This document shows, piece after piece, positions 52,442-61,310 of a stretch of DNA of 64,000 nt (positions are counted from its first letter, which is position 1; each line of letters starts with the position of its first letter). This DNA comes from Pseudomonas putida (GTDB lineage: Bacteria; Pseudomonadota; Gammaproteobacteria; Pseudomonadales; Pseudomonadaceae). The notes under the pieces are model-generated. The model saw only the letters and a list, made by a program, of their open reading frames with translations, did no database searches and was not told the origin of the DNA. The stretch spans positions 124,001 through 188,000 of the forward strand of contig NZ_MKZO01000075.1 in the NCBI RefSeq assembly GCF_001941965.1. Reading direction: 5' to 3'. The position numbers and the translations under genes were made by a program.

Positions 52442-53635
52442 ATGGCAACGCTGGAACTGCGCAACGTCAACAAGAGCTACGGCAGCGGGCTGCCGGACAC
52501 CTTGAAAAACATCGAGCTGAAGATCGATTCCGGGGAGTTCCTGATCCTCGTCGGCCCGTCCGGCTGCGGTAAATCCACGCTGATGAACTGCATCGCCGGG
52601 CTGGAGCAGATCAGCGGCGGGGCGATCCTGGTGGACGACGCCGATATCAGCGGCATGAGCCCCAAGGACCGGGACATCGCCATGGTCTTCCAGTCCTACG
52701 CGCTGTACCCGACCATGAACGTACGCGACAACATCGCCTTCGGCCTGAAGATCCGCAAGATGCCGGCGGCGGCCATCGACGAGGAAGTGGCGCGGGTCTC
52801 GCGGCTGCTGCAGATCGAGCATCTGCTGTCGCGAAAACCCGGCCAGCTTTCCGGCGGCCAGCAGCAGCGCGTGGCCATGGGCCGGGCGCTGGCGCGGCGG
52901 CCGAAGATCTACCTGTTCGACGAGCCACTGTCGAACCTCGACGCCAAGCTGCGGGTGGAGATGCGCACCGAGATCAAGCTGATGCACCAGCGCCTGAAAA
53001 CCACCACGGTGTACGTCACCCACGACCAGATCGAGGCCATGACCCTGGGCGACAAGGTAGCGGTGATGAAGGACGGGCTGATCCAGCAATTCGGCACGCC
53101 GCAGCAGATCTACAACGATCCGGCCAACCTGTTCGTCGCCAGCTTCATCGGCTCGCCACCGATGAACTTCATTCCGCTGCGCCTGCAACGCCGCGAAGGG
53201 CGCCTGCAGGCGCTGCTCGACAGCGGCCAGGCGCGCTGCGAGCTGCCGTTGGGACTGAGCGAGGCGGGGCTGGAGGATCGTGACGTGATCCTGGGTATCC
53301 GCCCGGAGCAGATCAGCCTGGCGCCCGGCGAAGGCAACGGCCTGCCGAGCATCCGTGCCGAAGTGCAGATCACCGAGCCCACCGGCCCGGACCTGCTGGT
53401 GTTCGTCACCCTCAACCAGACCAAGGTCTGCTGCCGCCTGCCGCCGGATGTCCCGGCACGGGTCGGCGACAGCCTGACCCTGCAATTCGATCCCGCCCGG
53501 GTGCTGCTGTTCGACGCTGCCAGCGGCGAACGCCTGGGCGCGATCGGTGCTTCGCCCGCTGTACACGAATCCCCATCGATAACAAGAAACCGAGGAAATA
53601 ACGGATGGAGTACTTCAAGCGCACTTCAGGAGTGA
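52442..53635 (+). CDS. gtsD: GtsD, sugar ABC transporter ATPase (MalK-like)
   Basis: This encodes a 397-residue ATPase of the importer. Walker A GPSGCGKST, Q-loop VFQSYALYP, signature LSGGQQQRVAMGRAL, Walker B IYLFDEPLSNLDAKLR, switch His in VYVTHDQIEAMT. A C-terminal TOBE/regulatory domain (about 240-370) follows. The very end (about 20 residues after GASPAVHES) runs over the oprB ribosome site and 31 bases into oprB in another frame; the relatives I remember end about 10 residues sooner. This could be a small frame-change extension. Confidence 0.94.
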   Translation: MATLELRNVNKSYGSGLPDTLKNIELKIDSGEFLILVGPSGCGKSTLMNCIAGLEQISGGAILVDDADISGMSPKDRDIAMVFQSYALYPTMNVRDNIAFGLKIRKMPAAAIDEEVARVSRLLQIEHLLSRKPGQLSGGQQQRVAMGRALARRPKIYLFDEPLSNLDAKLRVEMRTEIKLMHQRLKTTTVYVTHDQIEAMTLGDKVAVMKDGLIQQFGTPQQIYNDPANLFVASFIGSPPMNFIPLRLQRREGRLQALLDSGQARCELPLGLSEAGLEDRDVILGIRPEQISLAPGEGNGLPSIRAEVQITEPTGPDLLVFVTLNQTKVCCRLPPDVPARVGDSLTLQFDPARVLLFDAASGERLGAIGASPAVHESPSITRNRGNNGWSTSSALQE

Positions 53636-54912
53636 TCCCGCTGGCCGTGCTGGTGGCGGTGGCGAGCAACCCGGCGCTGGCCGCCGGGGCCTTCGAGTCG
53701 TCGTCGAAATGGATGACCGGCGACTGGGGCGGGACCCGTACCGAATTGCTGGAAAAGGGCTACGACTTTACCCTCGACTATGTCGGCGAGGCGGCCACCA
53801 ACCTGCACGGCGGCTACAACGACGACCGTACCGCGCGCTACAGCGACCAGTTCGCCCTGGGCATGAAGCTCGACCTGCAGAAGATCCTTGGCTGGCAGGA
53901 CGCCGAGTTCAAGCTGGCGATCACCGAGCGCAGCGGGCGCAACCTGTCCAACGACCGCATCAGCGACCCGCGTGCCGGGCAGTTCAGCTCGGTGCAGGAG
54001 GTCTGGGGCCGCGGCCAGACCTGGCGGCTGACGCAGATGTGGGTCAAGCAGAAGTACTTTGATGGCGCCCTCGATGTGAAGGTCGGGCGCTTTGGCGAGG
54101 GCGAGGATTTCAACAGCTTCCCCTGCGACTTCCAGAACCTGGCGTTCTGTGGCTCCCAGGTCGGCAACTGGGTCGGCGGCATCTGGTACAACTGGCCGGT
54201 CAGCCAGTGGGCGATGCGGGTCAAGTACAACCTCACCCCGGAGTTCTTCGCCCAGGTCGGGGTGTTCGAGCAGAATCCGTCGAATCTGGAAACCGGCAAC
54301 GGCTTCAAGCTCAGCGGCAGCGGGACCAAGGGCATGATCCTGCCGGTGGAGCTGGTCTGGTCGCCCCGGGTCGGCGGGCTGCCGGGTGAGTACCGGCTGG
54401 GGTACTACTACAGCACGGCCAAGGCTGACGACATTCGCGACCCGTCGCAAAGCCATTCGAGCAAGCACGGCTGGTGGGTGGTGGCGCAGCAGCAGGTTAC
54501 CGCGCACGAGGGCGACGCCAATCGCGGGTTGAGCCTGTTCGCCAACTTTACCGTGCACGACAAGGACACCAACGTGGTGGACAACTACCAGCAGGTGGGG
54601 ATGGTGTACAAAGGCGCGTTCGACGGGCGGCCCAAGGACGATATCGGCGTCGGCGTGGCGCGGATCCACGTCAACGATGACGTGAAGAAACGGGCGGAGC
54701 TGATCAATGCCGGCAATGGCATCGACGACTACGACAACCCGGCCTTCGTGCCGATCCAGCGCAGCGAGTACAACGCCGAGCTGTACTACGGCTTCCACGT
54801 CACCGGCTGGCTGACCGTGCGGCCGAACCTGCAGTACATCAAGAGCCCGGGCGGGGTGGACGAGGTGGACAATGCACTGGTGGCGGGGATCAAGGTGCAG
54901 AGCTCGTTCTGA
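53605..54912 (+). CDS. oprB: OprB, carbohydrate-selective porin
   Basis: This encodes a 435-residue outer-membrane porin. Signal peptide MEYFKRTSGVIPLAVLVAVASNPALAAG; the mature start WMTGDWGGTRTELLEKGYDFTLDYVGE is the OprB hallmark. The C-terminus ends VAGIKVQSSF, with the terminal Phe needed for barrel insertion. It lets glucose through the outer membrane to GtsA. GAGGAAATAACGG precedes the ATG. It overlaps the 3' end of gtsD by 31 bases and is followed by a REP pair. Confidence 0.95.
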   Translation: MEYFKRTSGVIPLAVLVAVASNPALAAGAFESSSKWMTGDWGGTRTELLEKGYDFTLDYVGEAATNLHGGYNDDRTARYSDQFALGMKLDLQKILGWQDAEFKLAITERSGRNLSNDRISDPRAGQFSSVQEVWGRGQTWRLTQMWVKQKYFDGALDVKVGRFGEGEDFNSFPCDFQNLAFCGSQVGNWVGGIWYNWPVSQWAMRVKYNLTPEFFAQVGVFEQNPSNLETGNGFKLSGSGTKGMILPVELVWSPRVGGLPGEYRLGYYYSTAKADDIRDPSQSHSSKHGWWVVAQQQVTAHEGDANRGLSLFANFTVHDKDTNVVDNYQQVGMVYKGAFDGRPKDDIGVGVARIHVNDDVKKRAELINAGNGIDDYDNPAFVPIQRSEYNAELYYGFHVTGWLTVRPNLQYIKSPGGVDEVDNALVAGIKVQSSF

Positions 54913-54944
54913 GGCAACCTTGTAGTAAGTTTACAAACCTTCAG

Positions 54945-55027
54945 GGCCTCATCGCTGGCAAGCCAGCTCCCACAGGGTTCGCGGTGCACACGGAACCTGT
55001 GGGAGCTGGCTTGCCAGCGATAGGGCC
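54945..55027. repeat. REP pair (family 1)
   Basis: Two inverted units about 33 bases apart lie between the convergent oprB and hexR genes. Confidence 0.95.
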
Positions 55028-55051
55028 CTCAAGAACACTGCAAATTCCGGA

Positions 55052-55921
55052 TCAGCCCAACTCATCATCCAGCGGATACCGACTGGCATTCAGGCTTTCC
55101 TTGATCTTCCTCAGATGCGGCTGGAAATCCGCTCCGCGGCGCAAGGTCATGCCCGTCGCCAGCACATCCAGCACCGTCAGCTGGATGATCCGCGAAGTCA
55201 TCGGCATATAGATATCGGTATCTTCCGGCAACGGGATATTCAGGCTCAGGCTGCTGGCCCGGGCCAGTGGCGAGTTGGCGGCGGTCAGGGCCAGCACCGA
55301 GGCGCCGTTGTCCCGGGCCAGTTGCGCCACTTCCACCAGCTCACGGGTACGCCCGGTGTAGGAAATGATCACGAACAGATCCCCGGTATGCGCCACCGAC
55401 GCCAGCATGCGCTGCATCAGCACATCGGCATGCGCCGACACCGCGAGGTTGAAGCGGAAGAACTTGTGCTGGGCATCCAGCGCCACCGGCGCCGAGGCCC
55501 CGAGGCCAAAGAAATGAATCTGCCGGGCCTGGATCAGCATGTCCACGGCGCGGCTGATCAGCACCGGGTCGAGCTGCTGCCAGGCACTGTCGAGGGACGC
55601 GATGGTGCTGCCGAAGATCTTTTGCGTGAACGCCGCCGGATCATCGTTGGGCTCCACCGCCCGACTGACGTAGGCTGCACCGCTGGCCAGGCTCTGTGCC
55701 AGTTGCAGCTTGAGTTCCGGGTAGCCACTGACGCCGAAGGAGCGGCAGAAGCGGTTGACCGTCGGTTCGCTGACCTTGGCCGCCTGGGCCAGTGCGGCGA
55801 TGCTGAAGCGGGTGGCCTGTTGAGGGGCGGCGAGGATGACTTCGGCGACTTTGCGTTCAGCCTTGTTCAGCTCGTCGAGACGGCCCTGAATCTGCTCCAG
55901 GAGGTTGCGCACGCGGTCCAT
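55052..55921 (-). CDS. hexR: HexR, RpiR-family repressor of glucose metabolism
   Basis: This encodes a 289-residue repressor. N-terminal RpiR-type HTH: MDRVRNLLEQIQGRLDELNKAERKVAEVILA...IAALAQAAKVSEPTVNRFCRSFGVSGYPELKLQLAQSLA. The C-terminal SIS domain binds the sugar phosphate (IHFFGLGASAPVALDAQHKF, DLFVIISYTGRTRELVEVA). In P. putida HexR releases zwf, edd and gap promoters on binding KDPG. I chose MDRVRNLL as start, after GAAGGAA. It is divergent from zwf, with a HexR-like box in the spacer. Confidence 0.96.
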   Translation of the reverse strand: MDRVRNLLEQIQGRLDELNKAERKVAEVILAAPQQATRFSIAALAQAAKVSEPTVNRFCRSFGVSGYPELKLQLAQSLASGAAYVSRAVEPNDDPAAFTQKIFGSTIASLDSAWQQLDPVLISRAVDMLIQARQIHFFGLGASAPVALDAQHKFFRFNLAVSAHADVLMQRMLASVAHTGDLFVIISYTGRTRELVEVAQLARDNGASVLALTAANSPLARASSLSLNIPLPEDTDIYMPMTSRIIQLTVLDVLATGMTLRRGADFQPHLRKIKESLNASRYPLDDELG

Positions 55922-56035
55922 TCGGGTTCCTTCGGTCGGGGAGTCGGCCAATTCGTGCAAGCACGGGCCGGGTTCACAAGGTCGTATCCTACTAATGGCA
56001 GGGTAGACCCACCACTGGTATCTGTACTGCAGGTC

Positions 56036-56060
56036 AAATGTTGTTGTTCTTACTACATTT
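56036..56060. promoter_or_regulatory. HexR-like operator in the hexR-zwf spacer
   Basis: TTGT-TCTTACT-ACAT (56044-56058) matches the HexR consensus except at the last base. It is framed by a perfect outer pair AAATGT/ACATTT. It lies 63-87 bases upstream of zwf. Confidence 0.65.
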
Positions 56061-56122
56061 AACCTTGCTAACTGTGATGGAAAGCGGTATTTCTACAACC
56101 ACTTGGTAAAAGAACCTACATC

Positions 56123-57595
56123 ATGTCTTCGATCAGTGTTGAGCCCTGCACCTTTGCCCTGTTCGGCGCCCTTGGCGACCTGGCCTTGCGCAAGCTGTTC
56201 CCGGCGCTCTACCAGCTCGACCGCGCCGGGCTGCTGCATGAGCGCACGCGCCTGCTGGCCCTGGCCCGCGAGGCCGGCAGCGTGCAGGAGCACCTGGCGT
56301 CGATCGAAGCGCACCTGCATGAGTTCGTCGCTTCCGAGGCCATCGAAGTCACGGCTCTCCAGCGTTTTCTCGCGCGCCTGAGCTACCTGCACATGGATTT
56401 CCTCGATGCCGGGGCCTATCCGCTGCTGGCCGAACAGGTCGCGCCCGACGCGCCACTGATCGCGTATTTCGCCACGCCGGCGGCAGTCTATGGCGGAATC
56501 TGCGAGAACCTGGCGAAAATCGGCCTGGTCGAGCGCACCCGGGTGGTACTGGAAAAGCCCATCGGCCATGACCTGGAGTCGTCGCGCCGGGTCAACGACG
56601 CGGTGGCGCAGTTCTTCCCGGAAAACCGCATCTATCGCATCGACCATTACCTGGGCAAGGAAACGGTGCAGAACCTGATCGCCCTGCGCTTTGCCAACAG
56701 CCTGTTCGAGACCCAGTGGAACCAGACCTCCATTTCCCATGTGGAAATCAGCGTCGCCGAGAAGGTCGGCATCGAGGGGCGCTGGGGCTATTTCGACAAG
56801 GCCGGGCAACTGCGCGACATGATCCAGAACCACCTGCTGCAACTGCTCTGCCTGATCGCCATGGACCCGCCCAGCGACCTCTCCGCCGACAGCATCCGCG
56901 ACGAGAAGGTCAAGGTGCTCAAGGCCCTGGCGCCGATCACCGGCGAGGGCCTCGGCACCCGGGTGGTGCGCGGCCAGTACATTGCCGGGCACAGTGACGG
57001 CCGGGCGCTGCCGGGCTACCTCGACGAAGACAATGCCAACACCCACAGCGACACCGAAACCTTCGTCGCCCTGCGCGCCGATATCCGCAACTGGCGCTGG
57101 GCCGGGGTGCCGTTCTACCTGCGCACCGGCAAGCGCATGCCGCAGAAGCTGTCGCAGATCGTCATCCACTTCAAGGAACCGCAGCACTATATCTTCGCGG
57201 CGGAACAGCGTTTGCAGATCGGCAACAAGCTGATCATCCGCCTGCAGCCCGACGAGGGCATCTCGCTGCGGGTGATGACCAAGGAGCAGGGCCTGGACAA
57301 GGGCATGCAACTGCGCAGCAGCCCGCTGCAACTGAATTTCTCCGACGGCACCTTTCGCAGCGCACGGATCCCCGATGCCTATGAGCGGCTGCTGCTGGAG
57401 GTGATGCGCGGCAATCAGAACCTGTTTGTGCGCAAGGATGAAATCGAATACGCGTGGAAATGGTGCGACCAGCTGATCGCCGGCTGGAAACAATCCGGCG
57501 AACCGCCCCGACCCTATGCTGCGGGAACCTGGGGGCCGGTGGCGGCGGTGGCACTGATTACCCGCGATGGGAGGTCCTGGTATGGCGATATCTGA
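56123..57595 (+). CDS. zwf: Zwf, glucose-6-phosphate dehydrogenase
   Basis: This encodes a 490-residue enzyme that oxidises glucose-6-phosphate to 6-phosphogluconolactone. Coenzyme-binding LFGALGDLALRKLFPALYQL; substrate lysine in VVLEKPIGHDLESSRRVN; the signature RIDHYLGKETVQNLIALRF. It starts the zwf-pgl-eda operon. The pgl start lies 14 bases before the zwf stop, which implies coupled translation. HexR box upstream. Confidence 0.97.
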   Translation: MSSISVEPCTFALFGALGDLALRKLFPALYQLDRAGLLHERTRLLALAREAGSVQEHLASIEAHLHEFVASEAIEVTALQRFLARLSYLHMDFLDAGAYPLLAEQVAPDAPLIAYFATPAAVYGGICENLAKIGLVERTRVVLEKPIGHDLESSRRVNDAVAQFFPENRIYRIDHYLGKETVQNLIALRFANSLFETQWNQTSISHVEISVAEKVGIEGRWGYFDKAGQLRDMIQNHLLQLLCLIAMDPPSDLSADSIRDEKVKVLKALAPITGEGLGTRVVRGQYIAGHSDGRALPGYLDEDNANTHSDTETFVALRADIRNWRWAGVPFYLRTGKRMPQKLSQIVIHFKEPQHYIFAAEQRLQIGNKLIIRLQPDEGISLRVMTKEQGLDKGMQLRSSPLQLNFSDGTFRSARIPDAYERLLLEVMRGNQNLFVRKDEIEYAWKWCDQLIAGWKQSGEPPRPYAAGTWGPVAAVALITRDGRSWYGDI

Positions 57596-58295
57596 AGTGC
57601 AGTGGCCGGCAACGGTCACGCTCCATGAATTGAAGAGTGCCGAGCAACTTGCTTGGCAGTTGGCCACGGACGTTGCCGGGCGCCTGCGCACGGCGATTGC
57701 CGGGCAGGGCAGGGCGACCCTGGTGGTCTCCGGCGGACGCAGCCCGGTGGCGTTCTTCCAGGCCCTCGCGCAAGAGGCGCTGGACTGGTCGAAAGTCACC
57801 GTCAGCCTTGCCGACGAGCGCTGGGTGCCGGTGGAACATGCCGACAGCAACGAGGGTCTGCTGCGCCGTCATCTGCTGACGGGCAATGCGGCCAAGGCGC
57901 GCTTCGTTGGCCTCTATCGCAGTGCGGCGAGCCTCGACGCCGCCGCCGAGGCCGCCGAACAGGCCCTGGCCGAGCTGCCGCCGATCGATGTGCTGGTGCT
58001 GGGCATGGGGGATGACGGCCATACCGCCTCGCTGTTCCCCGCGAGCCCCAATCTTGCTGACGGCCTGAGTCTGCTGAGCAAGCGTCGCTGCCTGCCGATG
58101 CTGGCGCCGAGTGTGCCGCACCAGCGCATCAGCTTGACCCGGCGGCTATTGGCCACGGCCGGCTTCACCGTCTTGTCCGTGCAAGGTGCGGGCAAACTCG
58201 CTACCCTGCGCGCCGCGCTGGCGGGCAACGAGCTGGCGCAGATGCCGATTCGCGCCTTTCTTCACGACCCTTTGAGCATCTACTGGTGCCCATGA
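57582..58295 (+). CDS. pgl: Pgl, 6-phosphogluconolactonase
   Basis: This encodes a 237-residue lactonase of the NagB-like fold (DevB/SOL family). Blocks: LVVSGGRSPVAFFQAL, VSLADERWVPVEHADSNEGLLRRHLL, and VLVLGMGDDGHTASLFP. It hydrolyses the Zwf product to 6-phosphogluconate. I chose MAISEVQWPAT because GGAGGT is exactly placed 7 bases upstream; an ATG five codons earlier lies inside the ribosome-site region. It overlaps zwf by 14 bases, and eda follows after 16. Confidence 0.95.
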   Translation: MAISEVQWPATVTLHELKSAEQLAWQLATDVAGRLRTAIAGQGRATLVVSGGRSPVAFFQALAQEALDWSKVTVSLADERWVPVEHADSNEGLLRRHLLTGNAAKARFVGLYRSAASLDAAAEAAEQALAELPPIDVLVLGMGDDGHTASLFPASPNLADGLSLLSKRRCLPMLAPSVPHQRISLTRRLLATAGFTVLSVQGAGKLATLRAALAGNELAQMPIRAFLHDPLSIYWCP

Positions 58296-58311
58296 GCCAA
58301 GGACCCCTGTC

Positions 58312-58989
58312 ATGACCACGCTCGAACGCCCAACGCCATTGCTGACCATGGCCGAAAAGATCGCCCGGATCGACGCGATCTGCGACCAGGCGCGCATCCT
58401 GCCGGTGATCACCATCGCCCGCGAGGCCGACATCCTGCCCCTGGCCGATGCCCTGGCCGCCGGCGGCATCCGCACCCTGGAAGTGACCCTGCGCTCCGAG
58501 CACGGCCTCAAGGCCATCAAGGTGTTGCGCGAGCAACGTCCTGAGCTGTGTGTCGGTGCCGGTACGGTACTGGATCGCTCGCAGTTCGATGCGGTGGAGG
58601 AGGCGGGGGCGCAGTTCGTGGTGACGCCGGGAGTGACCCGGGAAATCCTGCAAGCGGGCGTCGAGAGTGACATCCCGCTGCTGCCGGGGATCAGCACGCC
58701 GTCGGAAATCATGATGGGCTACGCCCTCGGCTACCGGCGCTTCAAGCTGTTCCCGGCGGAAATCAGCGGCGGTATTGCGGCGATCAAGGCCTATGCCGGG
58801 CCCTTTGCCGATGTGCGCTTCTGCCCGACGGGCGGGGTGCGGCCGGATAACCTGCTTAGCTACATGAACCTGCCGAACGTGATGTGCGTGGGCGGGACCT
58901 GGATGCTGGACAGTAGCTGGATCCGCAATGGCGACTGGGCTGCGGTGGAGAAGTGCAGTGCCGAGGCGATGGCGCTGCTCGCTGGATAA
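58312..58989 (+). CDS. eda: Eda, KDPG aldolase
   Basis: This encodes a 225-residue class I aldolase that splits KDPG to pyruvate and glyceraldehyde-3-phosphate. Catalytic Glu in GIRTLEVTLRSEHGLKAI; Schiff-base Lys in YRRFKLFPAEISGG; the loop FCPTGGVRPDNLLSYM. It is the last gene of zwf-pgl-eda. An N-terminal extension of about 20 residues before the barrel (TTLERPTPLLTMAEKIARIDAI) is usual in pseudomonads. A REP pair follows the stop. Confidence 0.96.
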   Translation: MTTLERPTPLLTMAEKIARIDAICDQARILPVITIAREADILPLADALAAGGIRTLEVTLRSEHGLKAIKVLREQRPELCVGAGTVLDRSQFDAVEEAGAQFVVTPGVTREILQAGVESDIPLLPGISTPSEIMMGYALGYRRFKLFPAEISGGIAAIKAYAGPFADVRFCPTGGVRPDNLLSYMNLPNVMCVGGTWMLDSSWIRNGDWAAVEKCSAEAMALLAG

Positions 58990-59024
58990 TTTTTGCAACT
59001 GGTCGGGATTTGTGGCGATCTCTA

Positions 59025-59109
59025 GGGCCTCATCGCTGGCAAGCCAGCTCCCACAGGGTCCGAGTGCGCCGCAGAACCCTGTGGGAGCTGGCTTGCCAGC
59101 GATGAGGCC
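59025..59109. repeat. REP pair (family 1)
   Basis: Two inverted units about 34 bases apart lie between the convergent eda and the unknown three-gene operon. Confidence 0.95.
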
Positions 59110-59134
59110 AGTCCAAACAGCACAAACCTGGCGG

Positions 59135-60163
59135 TCAGAACGAATCCAGCACCTTCACCGTCGCCAGCCGCTCCTGGGTAATGGTCCGGTACTTGTCCAG
59201 CGCCCGGTCGCCAAACTCCATCCGCGAGCTGAACGCCGGGCTGCTGCCCATGCGTTCCCGGTCGATCCGCACATTGTCGAGCTTTGCCTGCTTGATCCGC
59301 TGATACTGCGCTTCGCTGACCTCGACCCCGGCGACTACCGCTGGCGTCGGCCCGCTGTAGCGGCTGGTCGGGGTGATGAAGTCGACGCTGCGGCCCTGTG
59401 CATCGAAGGCCTTGAGGAAGATGAACCAACCCTTGCCTTCACAGGAGTTCGGTTCCGGACAGACTTCGACCCCGGTGGGCAGCCCGGGGACATTGGCCAC
59501 GTACAGTTGCAGCTCGGGCTCGATGAAGGCGAGCATGGCCTGGAGCTTGGCGAAGGCCTGTTCCAGTGGCTGGCCGCCACGGGGCAGGTACATCGACTGG
59601 GTGGCGAACTCCAGTTGCCCGCGCTGCAGGTCACCCTCGGACAGGGGCATCGCCAGCATGCGGCTGCGCAGTTGCTCGAAGCGGGCTTCGTTCTTTTCCG
59701 CCTGGGCACCTGTCACCACGGCCGGGACATTGCCGCCAGCCGGCGGCGCCACTACCACCACGGGCTGCGCGGCTGGCGCGACGGCCTGGGCGAAGCCCCG
59801 CTTGAAACCGTGATAGAACGACACGCCGAATGACATCCCGAACATCACCGCGAACGCCAGCATGAACAGCATCCAGCAGCGGAACGCGGTGCTGCTGATC
59901 AGGCGCCCGAGAAAGCGCTGCCACAGGGTCATGGCTGGCGCCTCGAACACCAGGCGATGCCTGAAGAACTCGCGTACCCCTTGTGCGACCAGGGCATCGT
60001 CGCAGTCGATGCCCTGGCCTTTGTAGTACGCGCGAATCCGCTCCGCCACTTCCGCTTCGCGCCGGGGCAGGTCGAGGTGCTCCTCGACCTCCATGCGGCG
60101 GTGGCGCAGCTCGTCGACGAGCGCCATGGCGCCCATCTGTTCGGAGAGAAGTCCCTTGCTCAT
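59135..60163 (-). CDS. Single-span membrane protein of unknown function (DUF6384-like)
   Basis: This encodes a 342-residue protein: a cytoplasmic N-terminal part (about 1-90, helical, rich in charged residues: DELRHRRMEVEEHLDLPRREAEVAERIRAYYKGQG), one transmembrane helix (about 93-117, AFRCWMLFMLAFAVMFGMSFGVSF), an Ala/Pro/Val linker, and a C-terminal domain of about 190 residues with a cysteine pair (VEVCPEPNSCEG). I think pseudomonad relatives are labelled DUF6384, but am not certain. The start overlaps the stop of the preceding gene by 4 bases (ATGA), so the two proteins are made together. It is the last gene of the three-gene operon. Confidence 0.75.
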   Translation of the reverse strand: MSKGLLSEQMGAMALVDELRHRRMEVEEHLDLPRREAEVAERIRAYYKGQGIDCDDALVAQGVREFFRHRLVFEAPAMTLWQRFLGRLISSTAFRCWMLFMLAFAVMFGMSFGVSFYHGFKRGFAQAVAPAAQPVVVVAPPAGGNVPAVVTGAQAEKNEARFEQLRSRMLAMPLSEGDLQRGQLEFATQSMYLPRGGQPLEQAFAKLQAMLAFIEPELQLYVANVPGLPTGVEVCPEPNSCEGKGWFIFLKAFDAQGRSVDFITPTSRYSGPTPAVVAGVEVSEAQYQRIKQAKLDNVRIDRERMGSSPAFSSRMEFGDRALDKYRTITQERLATVKVLDSF

Positions 60164-61302
60164 TCCGCGGCCTTGGTCAGCAGTGCGGCGAAGGCGCGTT
60201 TGGCGTCCTCGACGGCGATCGCGATGTCCCGCGAGGCGTTGCTGGCCTCGGTGCGGTAGTTGTCGGTGAGGGTCTTCATGTCGCTCTGGAAGGCCAGGGT
60301 GGCCTGGGCCAGGGCGCGCACCGAGTCGACCCGCAGGGTCGAGCCGTAGCTGGCCTTGAGGGCATCGTTGAGCTGCTGCTGGGAGCTGGCGCCCAGGGCT
60401 TCCAGGCCCTTGCTGATGCCTTCGGTAGTGGCGTTGAGGGTGTGGGTGGCCTCGGCCATGCCCTGGTTGGCGGTGAAGGACACGGCCAGGCTGGTCAGGA
60501 CGATTTCGTTGGTGGAGAAGAACGAGACCATGCGCTGGTACTGACGCTCCTTGACCATGTGCACCTGGCTGATGCGGGCGAAGACCATTTCTGCGGTGTT
60601 GTAGCCGACCCGCAGGTCATCGGCGATGTCCTTGATGATCTGGAAACGCTTGTCTTCGTTCTGCAGTTCGCGCACCGCCAGGTCGCGCTTGAGCTCCAGC
60701 GCCGCACGTTCGGCGGCGGGGACTTCTTCCGTGGTAGCCACGGCCTGGTTGGCGGCGTCCAGTTCCTCGCTGCGCCGGGCCATGGACTGGTGGGCCACGG
60801 CCAGCACTTCCTGGGCGTTGACCTCGGCATTCTTCATCGCCAGGCGGAAGTCCATGTACGCCTCGAGGATCGCGTTCTCCCGGGCGATCTGCTGGTTGGC
60901 CGCCTTGCACGCTTCCAGGTAGTGCTTGCGGATGTCCTCGAAGCGGCTGGGGATCGAACCGCGGCGCATGTTCATCCAGGTCAGCTTGAGGCGTTCCATG
61001 GTGTCCAGGCGGCCATCCTCCATCCACGAGGCCATGGACGCGGCATCCTCGCGAATCGAGGTGAAGCTGTTGGTGATGTCCATGAAGCGGGTGGACACGT
61101 CCATGCCCTCGATCTGCTCGCGGACCATGCTGTTGAAACTGGTGGACTGCTGCAGCACCACTGCGATGCCGGTGACCTTGTCGTTGTCGTAGTGCGCGAC
61201 CTTGTCCAGCAGGGCCAGGACCGGGGCGTCCTGGACCGGTTTGCCGAGGTCCACGCCGATGGTGCGCAGGCCGGTGATGGCGCGTTCGAGGTATTGGCTC
61301 AT
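60160..61302 (-). CDS. All-helical coiled-coil protein of unknown function
   Basis: This encodes a 380-residue soluble protein with no signal peptide or transmembrane helix. It is almost wholly helical, with long charged segments such as AAERAALELKRDLAVRELQNEDKRFQIIKDIADDLR. I see no enzyme motif. The layout recalls membrane-remodelling or toxic-anion (TelA-like) helical proteins, but I cannot claim homology. It is the middle gene of the operon: 8 bases after the Cys-cluster gene and overlapping the membrane-protein gene by 4, which implies the three products act together. Confidence 0.75.
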   Translation of the reverse strand: MSQYLERAITGLRTIGVDLGKPVQDAPVLALLDKVAHYDNDKVTGIAVVLQQSTSFNSMVREQIEGMDVSTRFMDITNSFTSIREDAASMASWMEDGRLDTMERLKLTWMNMRRGSIPSRFEDIRKHYLEACKAANQQIARENAILEAYMDFRLAMKNAEVNAQEVLAVAHQSMARRSEELDAANQAVATTEEVPAAERAALELKRDLAVRELQNEDKRFQIIKDIADDLRVGYNTAEMVFARISQVHMVKERQYQRMVSFFSTNEIVLTSLAVSFTANQGMAEATHTLNATTEGISKGLEALGASSQQQLNDALKASYGSTLRVDSVRALAQATLAFQSDMKTLTDNYRTEASNASRDIAIAVEDAKRAFAALLTKAAE

Positions 61303-61310
61303 GGGTGTCC

